NCBI GenBank assembly: GCA_029224185.1
Contig: CM055199.1
Coordinates: 9,691,938-9,755,937 of the forward strand
Direction: 5' to 3'
DNA length: 64,000 nt
Source: Karalla daura
Taxonomy: Eukaryota > Chordata > Actinopteri > Chaetodontiformes > Leiognathidae
Position 1 is the stretch's first letter; each line of letters opens with the position of its first letter. The notes beneath the pieces are model-generated. The model saw only the letters and a program-made list of their open reading frames with translations. It ran no database searches and was not told the origin of the DNA. Shown piece after piece: positions 1 to 13,245 of this stretch. The position numbers were made by a program, and so were the translations under genes.

Positions 1-995
1 TGCCGCTGTAACCTCTGCTCTCGTTTATCCAAACCACTGGCCCCACATGTGCTTGCATCTGGGCAATGGATTTGCTCACCTAACTAGTGTAGCTACTTTC
101 TTTCTTACATAACCGCATTGCCTCACTTCCCTCATGTTGGAGTGCATTTGATGAAATGTTACGGTCTGGTTACAAAAGATCTCAGAATGATGAGATCACC
201 CAGATCACTGCGGTACATTTGAATGGATAATCTGGCACGGGCATCGCGATGTCATGCCGTAATCTTCCTGTTCTTGGCAATAAAGAGATTAACAACTATT
301 AGTTTTCAATAATAGTTTACATGTTTTCTCAGTTTTGGGAAAGTGCAATGAAGAACACACATATTCAAACATGGACTCACACACTTAAGTACAATAAGAG
401 GATCCTCTTTTGTATATTCAGGCTTTAATACGCCTTTTATATTTATACACAGTACACAAGGACAGACATGGTTTTCCAATGGTGCTGTAACTGATCTTAT
501 TTAATTTCATAGTAGAGATAACACAGCTAAATGTGCTTGGATTCTTTCTGGAACAGGAGACCAGAGCATTGATTCAATCCACCTGCCACCAGCACTCTGA
601 GCCCAGATTCTGCTAAAGCCTCACGCGCACCGCTGTTTTCTTTTACTTGGCAATGCAGGAGTCCAATGCCTTTTCAAGACTTGATAGATCCCAGTGAAAT
701 TCCCCCTCATGGACTTGGCTGCATTGTCTAATAAATGCCATTCCACCCCACAGGCTTGACCTCAGTCATCAGTGTCTGCCTCAGCACAATAGAGAGCAGA
801 TATCATCTCTATCAGAAACAGAAAACCAACGAATGATTGTGCGTTTGTTAACACCTACACACTTGTGAAAGTCCCTCTGGTGTTAACGATCTGTTATTAT
901 TAACCGCAGAGTGCTTTGAGCATTGTTTTCCCTACGTCCTGCCTAATTTAAGGTCGATGGTGTCTGATCTTTCTTTTCCCTGTTCTCCCCTGCAG

Positions 996-1175
996 TCTCG
1001 CCCAAGTGTGTCCACAATGGGAAGGAGTTTTCCGAGGGTGAGGTGTACCGCATGGACCCCTGCTGGCTGTGTCAGTGTCGGGGCGGGATCTCATTCTGCT
1101 CCAAGGCAGAGTGCGCCGAGCTGGACTGTGAGAACTTCTATATTCCCGAGGGCGAGTGCTGCCCCGTCTGCATAG
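996..1175 (+). CDS. crim1-like exon: VWC domain 1
   Basis: A 180-base phase 1-1 exon preceded by a pyrimidine tract and CAG, and followed by GTATTT. It encodes about 60 residues with the VWC cysteine pattern (C..., CWLCQC, C, C, C, CCPVC). The first cysteine follows SPK and the domain closes with GECCPVC. It corresponds to the first VWC domain of CRIM1, which precedes the antistasin repeats. Bases 1-995 upstream are intron with no exon I can support, and 1176-3627 is intron. Confidence 0.88.
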   Translation, partial: SRPSVSTMGRSFPRVRCTAWTPAGCVSVGAGSHSAPRQSAPSWTVRTSIFPRASAAPSA

Positions 1176-4100
1176 GTATTTAACCTTTATGCATTTAATC
1201 TTTTTTGACGCAATACAGCAATCTAACTAATGAAGTGTGTCTTTTCTAAATGTGTAGATTTTGATTTATGCTTGTGTTGCACTTACCTCCTGTGACCCTA
1301 CCATAATGGTTTCCTCGCATGACCAGCTTCCGCAGTAGTTAAAATAACATAGCATACAGGCAGGCCCCTATAGAGCTGGACAGAGATTCATTTCCATTGG
1401 AGGACTTTACATCAACAAACCCTCTTTTGCAAGTGTATGGCCTGACTTTGTAATATCTGGCTCTGTCTTAATGGGATGGGGGGGGGGTACTCACAAAAAC
1501 ACATGTGCTTAAGCGTGGTAAGGAGCTCTAATATGTGCACCTGCTTTTTAAAAACGGGGTTACAGCCCATATGGCATCCGCATTTCAGTCGGCTAGAAAG
1601 CCTGTAGATGGAGATGGAAGCCGGCTCTGACCCCTGCCTGCTTGACTACAGTCGATCAGACACATGAGAGAGAGGGGAGAAGACAGAGAGCACAGAGAGC
1701 ACAGGAGATCATGTTAGGTCAGTGCTGGAAGTACACCTGGAATATGTAGGCTTTTAGATGGTATGGAATGCTTTCATCTTCTTCCTCTTATGGGAAGCGG
1801 CTCTTACTGCATGGCTCACTGCAGAGAACATGACTGTAATGCTCTTAATCTGGATTAAGAGGTGTATGCAAGATGATATTTACACTGTACTAGTCGATAG
1901 CTCTATAATTATATTAACTACAGGACAAATGACTGTTGCAATTGAAAAGGATGTTTTATAATGGTATATTATATATCACGGGTTGCTTTACTGTCTTTTG
2001 GTTTACAGTATTGGTCTGGTTATACATCAGCCTCATCAGCAGCAATAAGATGCTGTCTTTAATACCAGAAATTAAACAAACTCACCGTTAGATGGGAATC
2101 AGACAAATGAGGTGGGTGTTGAACACGCCAATCAGTTATCAGATAGAAATATGTGAACACTGTGGTTGCGTCCTAAATGACCCAAATTCAGTCAATACAG
2201 CTTTTAACTTTCCAAAAGAAACCTGGTTATCATCCGCACATACTAATAAAATATGGAAAGCTTGAATTCTCTCGCATCTATCACACAGTATGAACACTAA
2301 GTAGCCTGTAAAAACTGTTTTGGACAAGCTCTCTCAAGAATGTGAAAATAACTGAGTTCAGGTGTAATCCTAGCTTGGACGTGGAGACAACAAAGTGAAA
2401 GATTTTATCGCGTGGCATTGAGAGATGTGCCGGCTTCAGGGGTGTTTTAAAGCTTGAACGGTGCCGCTGGACCCCAGCCGCATCAGTCTGGACCACGTTG
2501 TTTGTTTTTCCTCAGCGTCTCTCGCTTTATGAAAGCAAAATGCTAAAATCCCGATGAGACCTTCTAAAGTTTCATCATGAGGGTCATGGTACGGAACATG
2601 TGAATTGTGTACAGAGAGTGTGAGTGAGAGAATAGGCGAGAGTAACATAGATCCTGTACGGGTTAATTGCAACCAGATGGACTGAACCTCAGCAGCCAAA
2701 ACTCAGCTGGGACCTGGCCGGACAAACAGGACTCCTGTGCACATTGAGCACGGCCTCTCAGCCTCTGACACACATTCAGCAAGCCACGCAAACGCACAGG
2801 ATCATGAAGCCACCTTTGTTTCACACTGACACCCGGAGAAAATGCTGGGACCACCTTGTAACCTGCCCCTGTTACCAATAAACAGTGTAACAAAAACAAT
2901 TAAAACGGTTTATAGTGAATAGAACAAAAAGGCTCTCAGAGCTTGGCCCCGCCGTCGTACATCACCTCAAGCTGAGTGCAATGGCTTTACAGACCGTGTC
3001 CCAAACTTTATGGTTCCTAGTTAAGACTAATGGCTACAGATCAAAACATTTTTTAAAGTGCTTTATTTTCTGTGGAGTGGCAGGCAGGGTATCAAACAGT
3101 GACCTAGCTGTTGACCTGGGGGGTCGACAGCTGAAAATCTCTTGGATGACTTCAAGCTTTTAGCCAAGGGTCATTGTTTGGGAGCAGCAGTTAATAATGT
3201 CATCGCTGTAGCTGCGTCTTTAATGAATAAATCTCGCTGGGGACGACACAGTGATACCCCAAAAGTCATCTGTCTTGTTTCAGCTTGAATCCCTCCACAG
3301 CCAGGAGCCTCTCCCTACTTTTATTTGTGGACACGTCATCTAAGTCCATCACTGATCTCGCCATAGGTCGTGGGGACCAGCCAGGTTCCATATCTTGTTC
3401 GCTCCCTGATGGATTCATCCTGCAGGCTTTAGCTCTGCTCTCATTATGTCTCCTGTTAACTCAATTACAGTACAGGATGCAATATGTGACGGATCAGGCC
3501 CTAGCATTGGATTTACATTGCCTTCATAGGAGCCAAAGTATAGACGTGACTTTGCCGAGGATCAGATCAAAGATAATCCTTGTCTGTCACACTGTTCATC
3601 AATCGACCATGTGCGTTTCCTCCTCAGATGTGGAGCTGTTGTCCATGGACAGCACAAAAGCCAGCTGCTGGGTGAATAACAAGCTGCGAACCCACGAGGA
3701 GCAATGGAAAGAGGACGACTGCACCTTCTGCCAGTGTGTGGATGGAGAGCCCCACTGCACGGCCATGGCCTGCAAACAGAGCTGCCAGAACCCGGTCAAG
3801 ATCCCCGGAGAGTGCTGTCCCTTCTGTGAAGGTACGGATCTGCACGCCGAGCAACATCTATCCATTGTGTTCCTGGTGTCCAATGCGTAGTCGTATTTAC
3901 AGTATATGAGGTGCACATTAGCCCACATACCACATATAGGAGGCTCCTGTGTCCCTGCCGCTTTGCTACAGAGGCCATGTCGGCATGGGCTCATTAAAGT
4001 TGAGGCCAGGGAGCATTCTTCAAGCGGCAGGGTTCTTTGTGTTCCTTTATTGCCATTGCCCGCCAAAATGAGACCCACCTGTGTGTGTGAGGCCGTGCCG

Positions 4101-7100
4101 TGCTTTTAAAGCAAGGGGGCTGCATAATTGAAGCGGATCCTTCTTTTTTGTGAGCGTAATTAGTTACAGCTCGTTGGGCCGCTCCTCCTCCCGAACACGG
4201 CGTGAGATGTTTGACGGGAATCGCTGCGGTGCACGCACGTGTGTCTGTACCGTACTGTGCAGCGTGTTTGTTGTGGCTTCACAGAAAAGCTGTCGTTAAT
4301 TCACTGGCCAGTGCCAGAGTCTGACTCTGGTCCAGGGGGACGCTTTGTTATCGCTAAGTCCCAGAACTAAATCATGCTCTGCAGACACCCTCATCTTATT
4401 AATAGGAGACAGTTCCACACAATAAGACTGAGAGGTATAATCCCATTTACAGTGCGACCCACCCTGGTGTAATTGCTCCACATTTATCTGTAATTACTGT
4501 TTACTTCAAAATAAGAGCAGTGTAAATAGGTAGCTATTACAGTTGGCACAAAAAGCGTAGATGAGCATTTATACCTGAGGGGCTCCTGGCACACATATGC
4601 AAAAAAAGAAAAGGAAAATTCATAACAGAAATCACTGTATACTTGTCTGTTGTTCTCATGTACCTTTCTTACCACTCTGTCACTTCTTTTGTGTTCTAGA
4701 GCCTTCTTATGAAACAGTGAGCCCCCTCCTCTGCCCTCCCCTGGAAAACTGCTCCCTTTCTGGGAACGACTGTCCCTTCGGCTTCCAACAAGACAAAAAT
4801 GGATGTCTGCTTTGCCAGTGTCTGAACAGTAAGTTCCCTCTCTTCACTTCATGTTCAAACTGAAGGGTTCAAGTGTTAGGGATGGACCCGATATGAGCAC
4901 GAGGTACTCGATATGCTGTTTTCAGTTTAGCAACAAAACATTTTTGTATTTACCCTGTTTGCTCATCAAGTGAATCCAGGAATTAAAAAGAGATGCTCAA
5001 TATTCACGATAACATGAGTGTGTACGTGGATGGAGACGTGGGTGCAAGGTTCATTGTCACAAGAATGTTCTTGCAAACAGGCCGGTAGCAACTCCTGCCT
5101 TGGCCTTTTGATGGATTGTTGTGCCCGTGGTCTGATGACCTCTCCCTCAACTCTTGCAGATGACTCCTGCCCTGATCTCAGAAAATACTGTTCCCTGCAA
5201 TGCCCAATGGGATACGAGAGGGATGACTTTGGCTGTGAGGTGTGTGAATGCAGCATCCCTGTGCCTAAATGCCGACCTTTGACCTGCACTAAGACCTGCC
5301 CTTACGGATATGTGTAAGTACACCCTGTGAACCTGTGGATGTCTCAAGTCCACAGACACCCATTTATCATGTGTGTTTTTAACATGCTCCATGGTTCTGT
5401 AACTATATACTAAGTGGAAAAATCTCGATGGATCTTTTTTTTTTTAAATGAAAGTCATTTGCCTTCAGTCATCTCCTCCATTTAAATTGGTTTGGGTCAG
5501 TAAGCAGTTCATGTCTAATATTTCAGCGAGTGGCTGTTTTCGTCTTAGTAAAAAGGCAGAACAGGCAACAGCACAGAAGTGTGTCATCCAAGATCCATGG
5601 GTCTACACTGGTGGCTGGTCCCAGGTCTCTAAATCTGTGTGTGTGTGCGTGTTGGTGTGCGAGTAATTCACTGTGAGGTCCTCACAAGCCTCTCAGCCCC
5701 CCTGCAACTCTTTTCCACCTAATCCCATTTAACCCAATCAAACATCTGGAAGTGCTCTCCACCGGGACGTTTGGTCCCCGGGCACCACTCTCATTTCATA
5801 AATCATCGTTTCGTCTCAAAACAACGATCAAAAACACATCAGGACAAAAGCTGCCTTTATGAAATGTATACAGTTGGGATTCTTCTGGTATCTCAGCCAT
5901 GCTCTGCGGAGCCACGGATCAAGATGAGTCCGATATGTCTGGCCAGGAGAGGACAGAAGGAGAGAAGCGGAGAGGAGGACAGAGGAGTGGAAAGGACGGA
6001 GAAAGAGAAGAGCAGAGGGGAGAGAACTAGGGAGCAGAGGAGGGGCACCCTGTGGGGAAAAGAAGAGCAGGAAGTCCTGGCTTTATCCTTCATAAGCAGC
6101 TGTTTAGGTCTACCCTCAGAAGTTTGAAATCCTCTGAGAGCTTGCCAGCTTCACAATGCAGATCTGTCTTCTCACACAGGCTGCTTCCACAAAGAAACAA
6201 AAGGCACAAAGCCTCTCTGTGTTTACACTGCTTGTATTGATGACATCCTGTGTGTGCACTGTAATGTACGTACCCAAAACCGAAGGCGCAGGCCTCCGAA
6301 GCAGGATGAACCTAAACCATGTGCAACCATGCGCTGACTGCTGTTGTGGGGGAGTTCTTACAACTCAAGTTGTGTTTTCCCATCCTTCATAGCTCGAAAT
6401 CATCCCTGTGACCTCACAGGTGATGAATGGCATTCTTCTGGACATCGCAGTTGCGGCACACTGGAAATTGTGCCGAGCCAGCAGTCCCAGGGCCTGGGGG
6501 CCCCTGGTGCCTCCCCAAGCCCCTCTATCCCCCTGGAGCCCAGAGCACTGCTTGGCATTCCACACACCATCTTTAAACAAAGCCTTGCTCTAAGGTCGCA
6601 GCGCTCTCTGTCTCTGTATTTGTACAGTGAGGCACTGGCCAAGCCCTGACAATGTTGTTTCAATGGCTGTTATTGCTGCTTCAGCATAGATAGGGCACTC
6701 TGTTCGCTGAGTCTGACATGCTCTGTCCGCTTTATGGGACACAGCACCCAGCCACGGCTTCAAGGGCTTCTTTGACTTGTGCTGCCATGGCAGATGAAGA
6801 TTAATCGAGTAATTATCCAGGCCTGATGAGGCCCCATAAAATGGGTGTCATCGCTTATTTTGTGAGAGAGAGAGGGAGGCTGAAAGAGCACTAGATGTGG
6901 AGAGATGGGTTGTGTGGGTGCAGGTCGTTCCTTAACAATTTATCAACCTGCAGCTCATCCATGTTTTATCAGGCAGGTAAATTGGATCTAACAGGTCTAC
7001 ATCCAGCTGAAGCTTCTGTAGTCTGTGCCGTACCTCTCTTTTGGTGTGCAAGGAACTGAAGTTTATTCTTTTCCTGGTCAGTTTATTATCACCGAGTACC

Positions 7101-10100
7101 TCAGAGGCAACATCTGTGCGTGCGTGCGTGTGTGCGTGTCTTGCTCATTATCTCCCTCAAGTCCCACATTATATCTTGTCTGGAAGCCGCTCTTAGCTGC
7201 TCCTATATGTCTTTCAAAGCTTTTGGAGAAGTGTATACAGCAAAGGGGGGGAATTGAAAGCATCTGAATTGGCTTTAAATGGCTCCATCCAGAGTCTCTG
7301 GGTTGGTCCAGTCTGCAAACCACAGGGAGCTCACGTGTTGGCCTTTTATTTGGCCTTTTTTAAGGGCAGTTAATATAGAGAGGGGAAAGCGGGTCCAGAT
7401 GTTGATTATACCAAACCTGAGCATCTGGGTTGTACTCGAGAAAGACATCTTTCTCCACGGGTTCCTGCTCATCGTGGAGATATCTTTTATGTGAAGCCAT
7501 CTTTTGCACGTCTTATATTGACTGAAATAGTCATTTCAATGGTTAACAAGACCAATTAGTCCGTAAATAATACTAAGAGTTTACTGACAAGGAGGACAGT
7601 GGCTTGGCCTATCAAATGAATCGACACAGGAGCCTCATAACACAGTCCTGCTTATCATAGGCCGCATGTTTATATTTGGTCTTCCGATTGTTGCTCATAT
7701 AGTCACAGTTAATGCCCTGCTGCTGATATTTTTCTGTATTGGCCTGTAACCTATATAGCAGCCCTTCACATGCAGCTGCTTTACCTAATTCAATAACAAA
7801 ATCTTCATCAGTAGGTTCTCCACATTTCCTCCACTTCCTCAGGATGAGTTGTCGTCCAATCACGATAGCAGTCAGTGTCTAGTGTTTCAGTGGTTATTGA
7901 AAAGCACACTTTGCAGTCTCCCAGATTATATAACGTAGAACAGATCAGAACAGAACAGAAATGGCCTCTCAGTGACATTCACAATATAACAATGGATCTC
8001 CTTTGGAAACCCTGCTTGGAGTCCAACGAAACTGGAGCAATGTGAAGCAGTTCTTGAGTTAACTGTGAATCCCGGACTCGATTTGATGTAAGACAATTTT
8101 CCATATGTGTCATCGCACGTACTGTTTGTCCCCCTGCAGGAGGAACAAGCATGGCTGCGAGATGTGTCGATGTGTCAAGTGCCCACCGTTCACCTGTGAC
8201 AAGCACTGCAGCGACGGCTACCGGCAGAACAGGAAGGGCTGCTCCATCTGCATGTGCAAAGGTAGGAGAGCTCTGGTGCAGACACACCTCCTCAGGATCA
8301 CTTTAAGTAGAGGCGGGTAGATACATCTGCACCCTGCAGTTTCACTTTGTGGTTTCATTCTATGTACTTAAGATATATAACCTTAAAAAATTGTTTAACT
8401 GCTGTCCTGATATGCTATATCATTGTGGAGATCTCCCACCTGTCTAGATTGTAGGATTTAACCAAAAGACTACAGACTTATCATCATAAAAGGGGCAAAA
8501 AGAAACTCAAAGGTTTTATTCTAGACCCAATGTTTGTTTTAATTGTCTAAGGCTACTGTGGATTAATGGCCACATGCAGGACTTGTTATTTTATTGTTTA
8601 TATTGTTTATTGTCTATATATTATTTATTTTATTATTTCTACCTATTTTCAGTTACAGTGTACAGTAATGTAAATATTATATCCCATTTCTGCCAATCAA
8701 TCCTGCTAAATCCTACGCAATAGACCATATATAGTCGTCTATCAATAGCTCCAACTTGACAAATAGCTACAGTTGGATCTTAGCTGTAAACATCACGAAG
8801 GTTAGTGGAACGAGGTTAGAGTTGACTTTCTGACACTTTGCGCCAGCTTTGATTTCTCGCGACCTTCTTTTGCGTCACAGTGGAGACATTTATGCTGCTT
8901 GTTTTGCTTCTTGTTTAGCTTCATCCAGAGGCTGTGTGTGCAACTCTAATTAGATTCCCACAGGCTCTAAGTATAAAGCAAGAGTGCAGATGTCATATTT
9001 ATGCTCAACCACAGTTTATGTGATGTGTTTATTTTGCCAGCTTAGCCGTGTTCTAAATATTTCGGCCTCAAATATACTTATGGTTTTCCTGTATTGCGAG
9101 GTGATCAGTGCAGCTGGCTCCTTCTCCCAACAAACACGCCGGCTCCAAATAAGATGCTGTTTACCTGATTTTAAAACTCTTTTATCAGCCTCTCTGTGGA
9201 CTGTTAAAATATTTATGTAAAGGAAACTTTTTATAGAACTAGTTTTTTTTGTCTGCATTTTTTTTTTTTAGTTTTGCATAAAAGAGAAGACACATTGAAC
9301 AATCTTCCTGAACTCAGTTCACAGTGTTCTTCTTTGTTCCAGATCCCAGTGGATCCCCAGCAGGCTTTAGCAGTCATGCTGACTTTAACACACACTGGGA
9401 CCCAGTTACTGGCAACATCGCCCTCTTTTTTGTTAGTTGACAAAAATTGTGGGAAATTCATTAAGCTTTATTTGTGGCTGGATTATGAATACTCTATTGG
9501 GACCCCAAAAACACAGTAAAGGAAGATCAAACACTCTTGGCCTGTGGATGTTCCAGTAGATGGAACCGTAACCACTTTGCTCCCACTTCAGCCTCTAATG
9601 AAATTGGACCTAAGACGATAATACTGGCTCGTTTTACTGTAAATCATAAAGTACTTAATGAAATTTCCACAGAATTTACAAGGTTCCCTGCCAGAACAGG
9701 CAGAGTCGCTTTTTGGACTTTTGCACAGCTAGTGCTCAGCCTCCCCAGTAACGTCTGTGCCTTTCATGTTTTTTCGTCTCCAGAAAGCGACCACGTCCCG
9801 AGCACCACGGCCCCGGCACCGATGCCCAGCTATTGCCTCACCTCCAACGGGCATCGATACGAGGAGGGCGACAGCTGGCACGACGGGTGCCGCGACTGCT
9901 ACTGCCACTCTGGCCGGGAGATGTGTGTGCTCATATCCTGCCCCGTGCCCAGCTGTTCTCATCCAGTTGTGAGGCCTGACCAGTGCTGCCCCACGTGCGA
10001 AGGTATGTCTCTGTGGTTCAACGCGATGTCGTTTTATACGGGGTTTTAAAGGATCATTCCTGTTTACCATGCCGCGATTCTCGCACGGTGAAGTGGAAAG

Positions 10101-13100
10101 ATCTGGGAATGTTGTGACACTGCTGGGAAGATTTATTAGGCAGGAAAAACCCTCCCAAAGTCAGATGGCTCTGAACAAACCCCCCGGATTAGCTCAACTT
10201 GTTTGGAGGGGAAAACAAAGGCGAAAAATGTATTTATTGCCAAAACTCTCAGTCTAAGAACATCTATCAGGGTTTACAGGCTGATTTCACAGTTTCAACT
10301 TTGACCCACTATCCACGCTATAGTTTTGCCTGCAACATTTTTATGTGCATTGAGGGATTATTAGCAAGATTACGGGTGCACTCACTTTCAGCACTGCCGA
10401 GTTCCCAGATCTCAGAAATCACAGTGTTCCAACATCCAATAAAAAAAACCCTGACCTATATAGTAATCAAGAAGTACCCTTGAAACCTTCACATCTGAAA
10501 AAGACTAGTGTGTGTTACTTTGACAGTTTTTTCTCGAAGAAATTCTCATGACACAGCTGTCAAAACACTACATCAATCATTCCTCCACTTGTCACAACAT
10601 ACAATACAATTTTTGTCTGAAAATTGTTGCGACTAATGCTCTCGTTTCGCACCCCCACACACACACATCTGGCAACACAGAGCTTCCACGCTTCCCAAAC
10701 AGCTCATTCAGGCGAGTGCTCAGTGTCATCGCTGGCTTTTAGGCCTTAGACTTCTCGGCCACTTAAACTGTCAAACACACGGTCGCTGTCTGTATCTCAA
10801 GAAGTGGAAGGCACAGTGATCCACACCCACCCATTTTTATCCACAGCCCTGCAACTTGCGCTGGATATTTATGGAGGAGTGACTCAGTTTGCTGTTCAAA
10901 TATTTAGGAGTGGAAGAATGTCTACAACTTTCAGAAGCTGCACACACTTAGCAGTCAGGGGACAACAAGCTAACTCTTTGCAGATGTCTGCTACTCAGCT
11001 GGACAGAAAGATGTTTTCTGCTAAACTAGTGTCAAAGTAGGGCTCAGACACCACCCTACACTCCCCCGGGTCTCTTTCTAATGGATAGTGGCCTCCTATG
11101 CATCTCTATTCTAGCCACTCAGTTCACTCTTTCATATCATTTCCTTCATCGTGCTGCGGTTTACTTGTTATGTACTGGATGAGTGTTTGTTTGTTGCTGC
11201 CACAGAACAGAATGTGGACGGGATAACAGAGCACAAACATCACAGTTTCCTGCCTTTTCTTCCCTCCTTCTGCGCTGTAGACGAGTCAGGAAGTGGTCAG
11301 CCGGAGGGGATGGACATGGTGGTGTGCAGAGCTCCTGGGGGGGAATTCTACGTGGAGGGGGAGACCTGGAACCTGGACGAGTGCACACGCTGCACCTGCA
11401 GGAAGGGACGTGTTCTGTGCGACACAGAAGTGTGCCCCCCGGCTCTCTGCCAGACACCGATCAGGAACAAAGACACCTGTTGCCACGTGTGCCCAGGTGA
11501 GAGGCTGAAAGGTACAGGGACACTTGGGAAAAAACAAACAAGGGAAGGGGGGGGGTTGGCTGGCTTCGGAAGCTGTGGTAGGGGGTCGAGGAGAACAGAG
11601 CTGCTGGTGATGTGCTATCAGCATGTGGCTCTGGAAGGTCTTGCATGTTGCACTCGGTTGGGCAGTTTTATGTCAGACACACAGACTCATAAAGAAACCA
11701 GCCTGGACCGGTTGGGTTTACATAGTGATCCTTCAGGCAGGCAGGCAGGCAGGCAGCAGCACATGTGTACTGCTTCCAACCAGCAGCCTGCACCGGAGGT
11801 TCATCATAACTCTGTAACAGCTGAAAGGGCAGGAATGTTACTGATTTCGCTCAATCTGTGCAATTGCTCCGGTTATGGGAACAAACTTTGACACAAACGC
11901 AAAAGACTCCGCACACATATTTTATTTACAGCTGCACCCAAACACTCCAGCCTCTCTCATACACTTAGAGTCAACATATCCCAAGCATTCCCGAGCATGA
12001 GGCCCACAAATCAGCAATGCATGACTGCGCCTGAGAGCTGCTCCTTGGGAATGCCGGCCCGCCTTATCACCGCATCTCCCTTCACAAAAGCAGATTGTCA
12101 AAGGCCAGCCTTTGATATATGCATGGGCCTGGTCACCAGGAATGTGGGAATAATACACATCTCACTGACATGCACTATGATATATTATGTGCACTGTAGG
12201 GCAGCGCAGTGTGTGCATGCTAAAGGAGTCTCTGGATGTGAGAATGCCAAAGGGACCCGATGAGACAGAGAGATAAGGCCCCAGAGCTGACTTCTGCCAC
12301 ATGGAGTCACTTGTGTTTGTGCTCCATGTACTGTAAAGCACCTTATCTGTAACACAACCCCAAAGGCCCTGTAACCTTTGAGGACTGAGGACTTGATAAG
12401 GTGATTCTTGAGTCCTACTCCCTTCAGACATAACAGTGCGCATGGTATATTTAGTCTCTAATTATCTCTATGATTTTGCGAATGCTCTTTGTTTTTTTAT
12501 TCTCTGTTTTTTCCTTATGCTGCTTATACAACTATGATTGTCTCTGAACTTCTCCATGAGGCAAAACTGGACTTTTGACCTTAGCTTGCCAGGCTGTATT
12601 AAGTGCGGCTGGAACGTGACGGAGCTTCCCCTAACCTTTGACTGTTATTCCTTTTCAACCCCGCTCCCTACCCCTGCCCGTGTGCGACCACAGACGAGAC
12701 GCAGAGCCCGTTGCTACCGGTGAACAACAGCCAGCAGGAGTACTGCATAACCAACGACGGAGACGTTCTGCTGGCAGGAGACTCCTGGAAAGCCAACGCC
12801 TGCACCAGCTGCACCTGCAACAACGGCACCATTCAGTGTTTCTCCCAGCGCTGTCCGGCTGCCAACTGCAGGGTGCCCGTCTTACGCAAGGGCCAGTGCT
12901 GCCCACACTGTCTCGGTGAGCGTTTCGTTGCATTTCAATCAAGAGGGAGCTGCCTCCTTGAGTAGACTTCACACAACACTGGCTTTTCACATTTTAAAAT
13001 GTGATTTATATTGCGCATTAAAATCGCACTTTATGCAACACTTCCGAAAGTGAAAACAAGGACTGTCACACTGCTAAACAAGCCTGGCTTTTTTTTAATA

Positions 13101-13214
13101 GAGTGGCACCACTGGAACAAAGCATGGCCTGTTACTGGGAACTTTATAATTCATAAAGCTACATGTCAAAAAGAGGGTGTAACTGTGGGGTTCCCGGACT
13201 GAACATGCGTGTCC

Positions 13215-13245
<31 letters not shown>

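Noticed and set aside
3285..3890. 201-codon frame starting at 3285
   Set aside because: Only 3628-3831 is coding; the upstream part is intron that happens to be open, with a clear CAG acceptor before VWC2.
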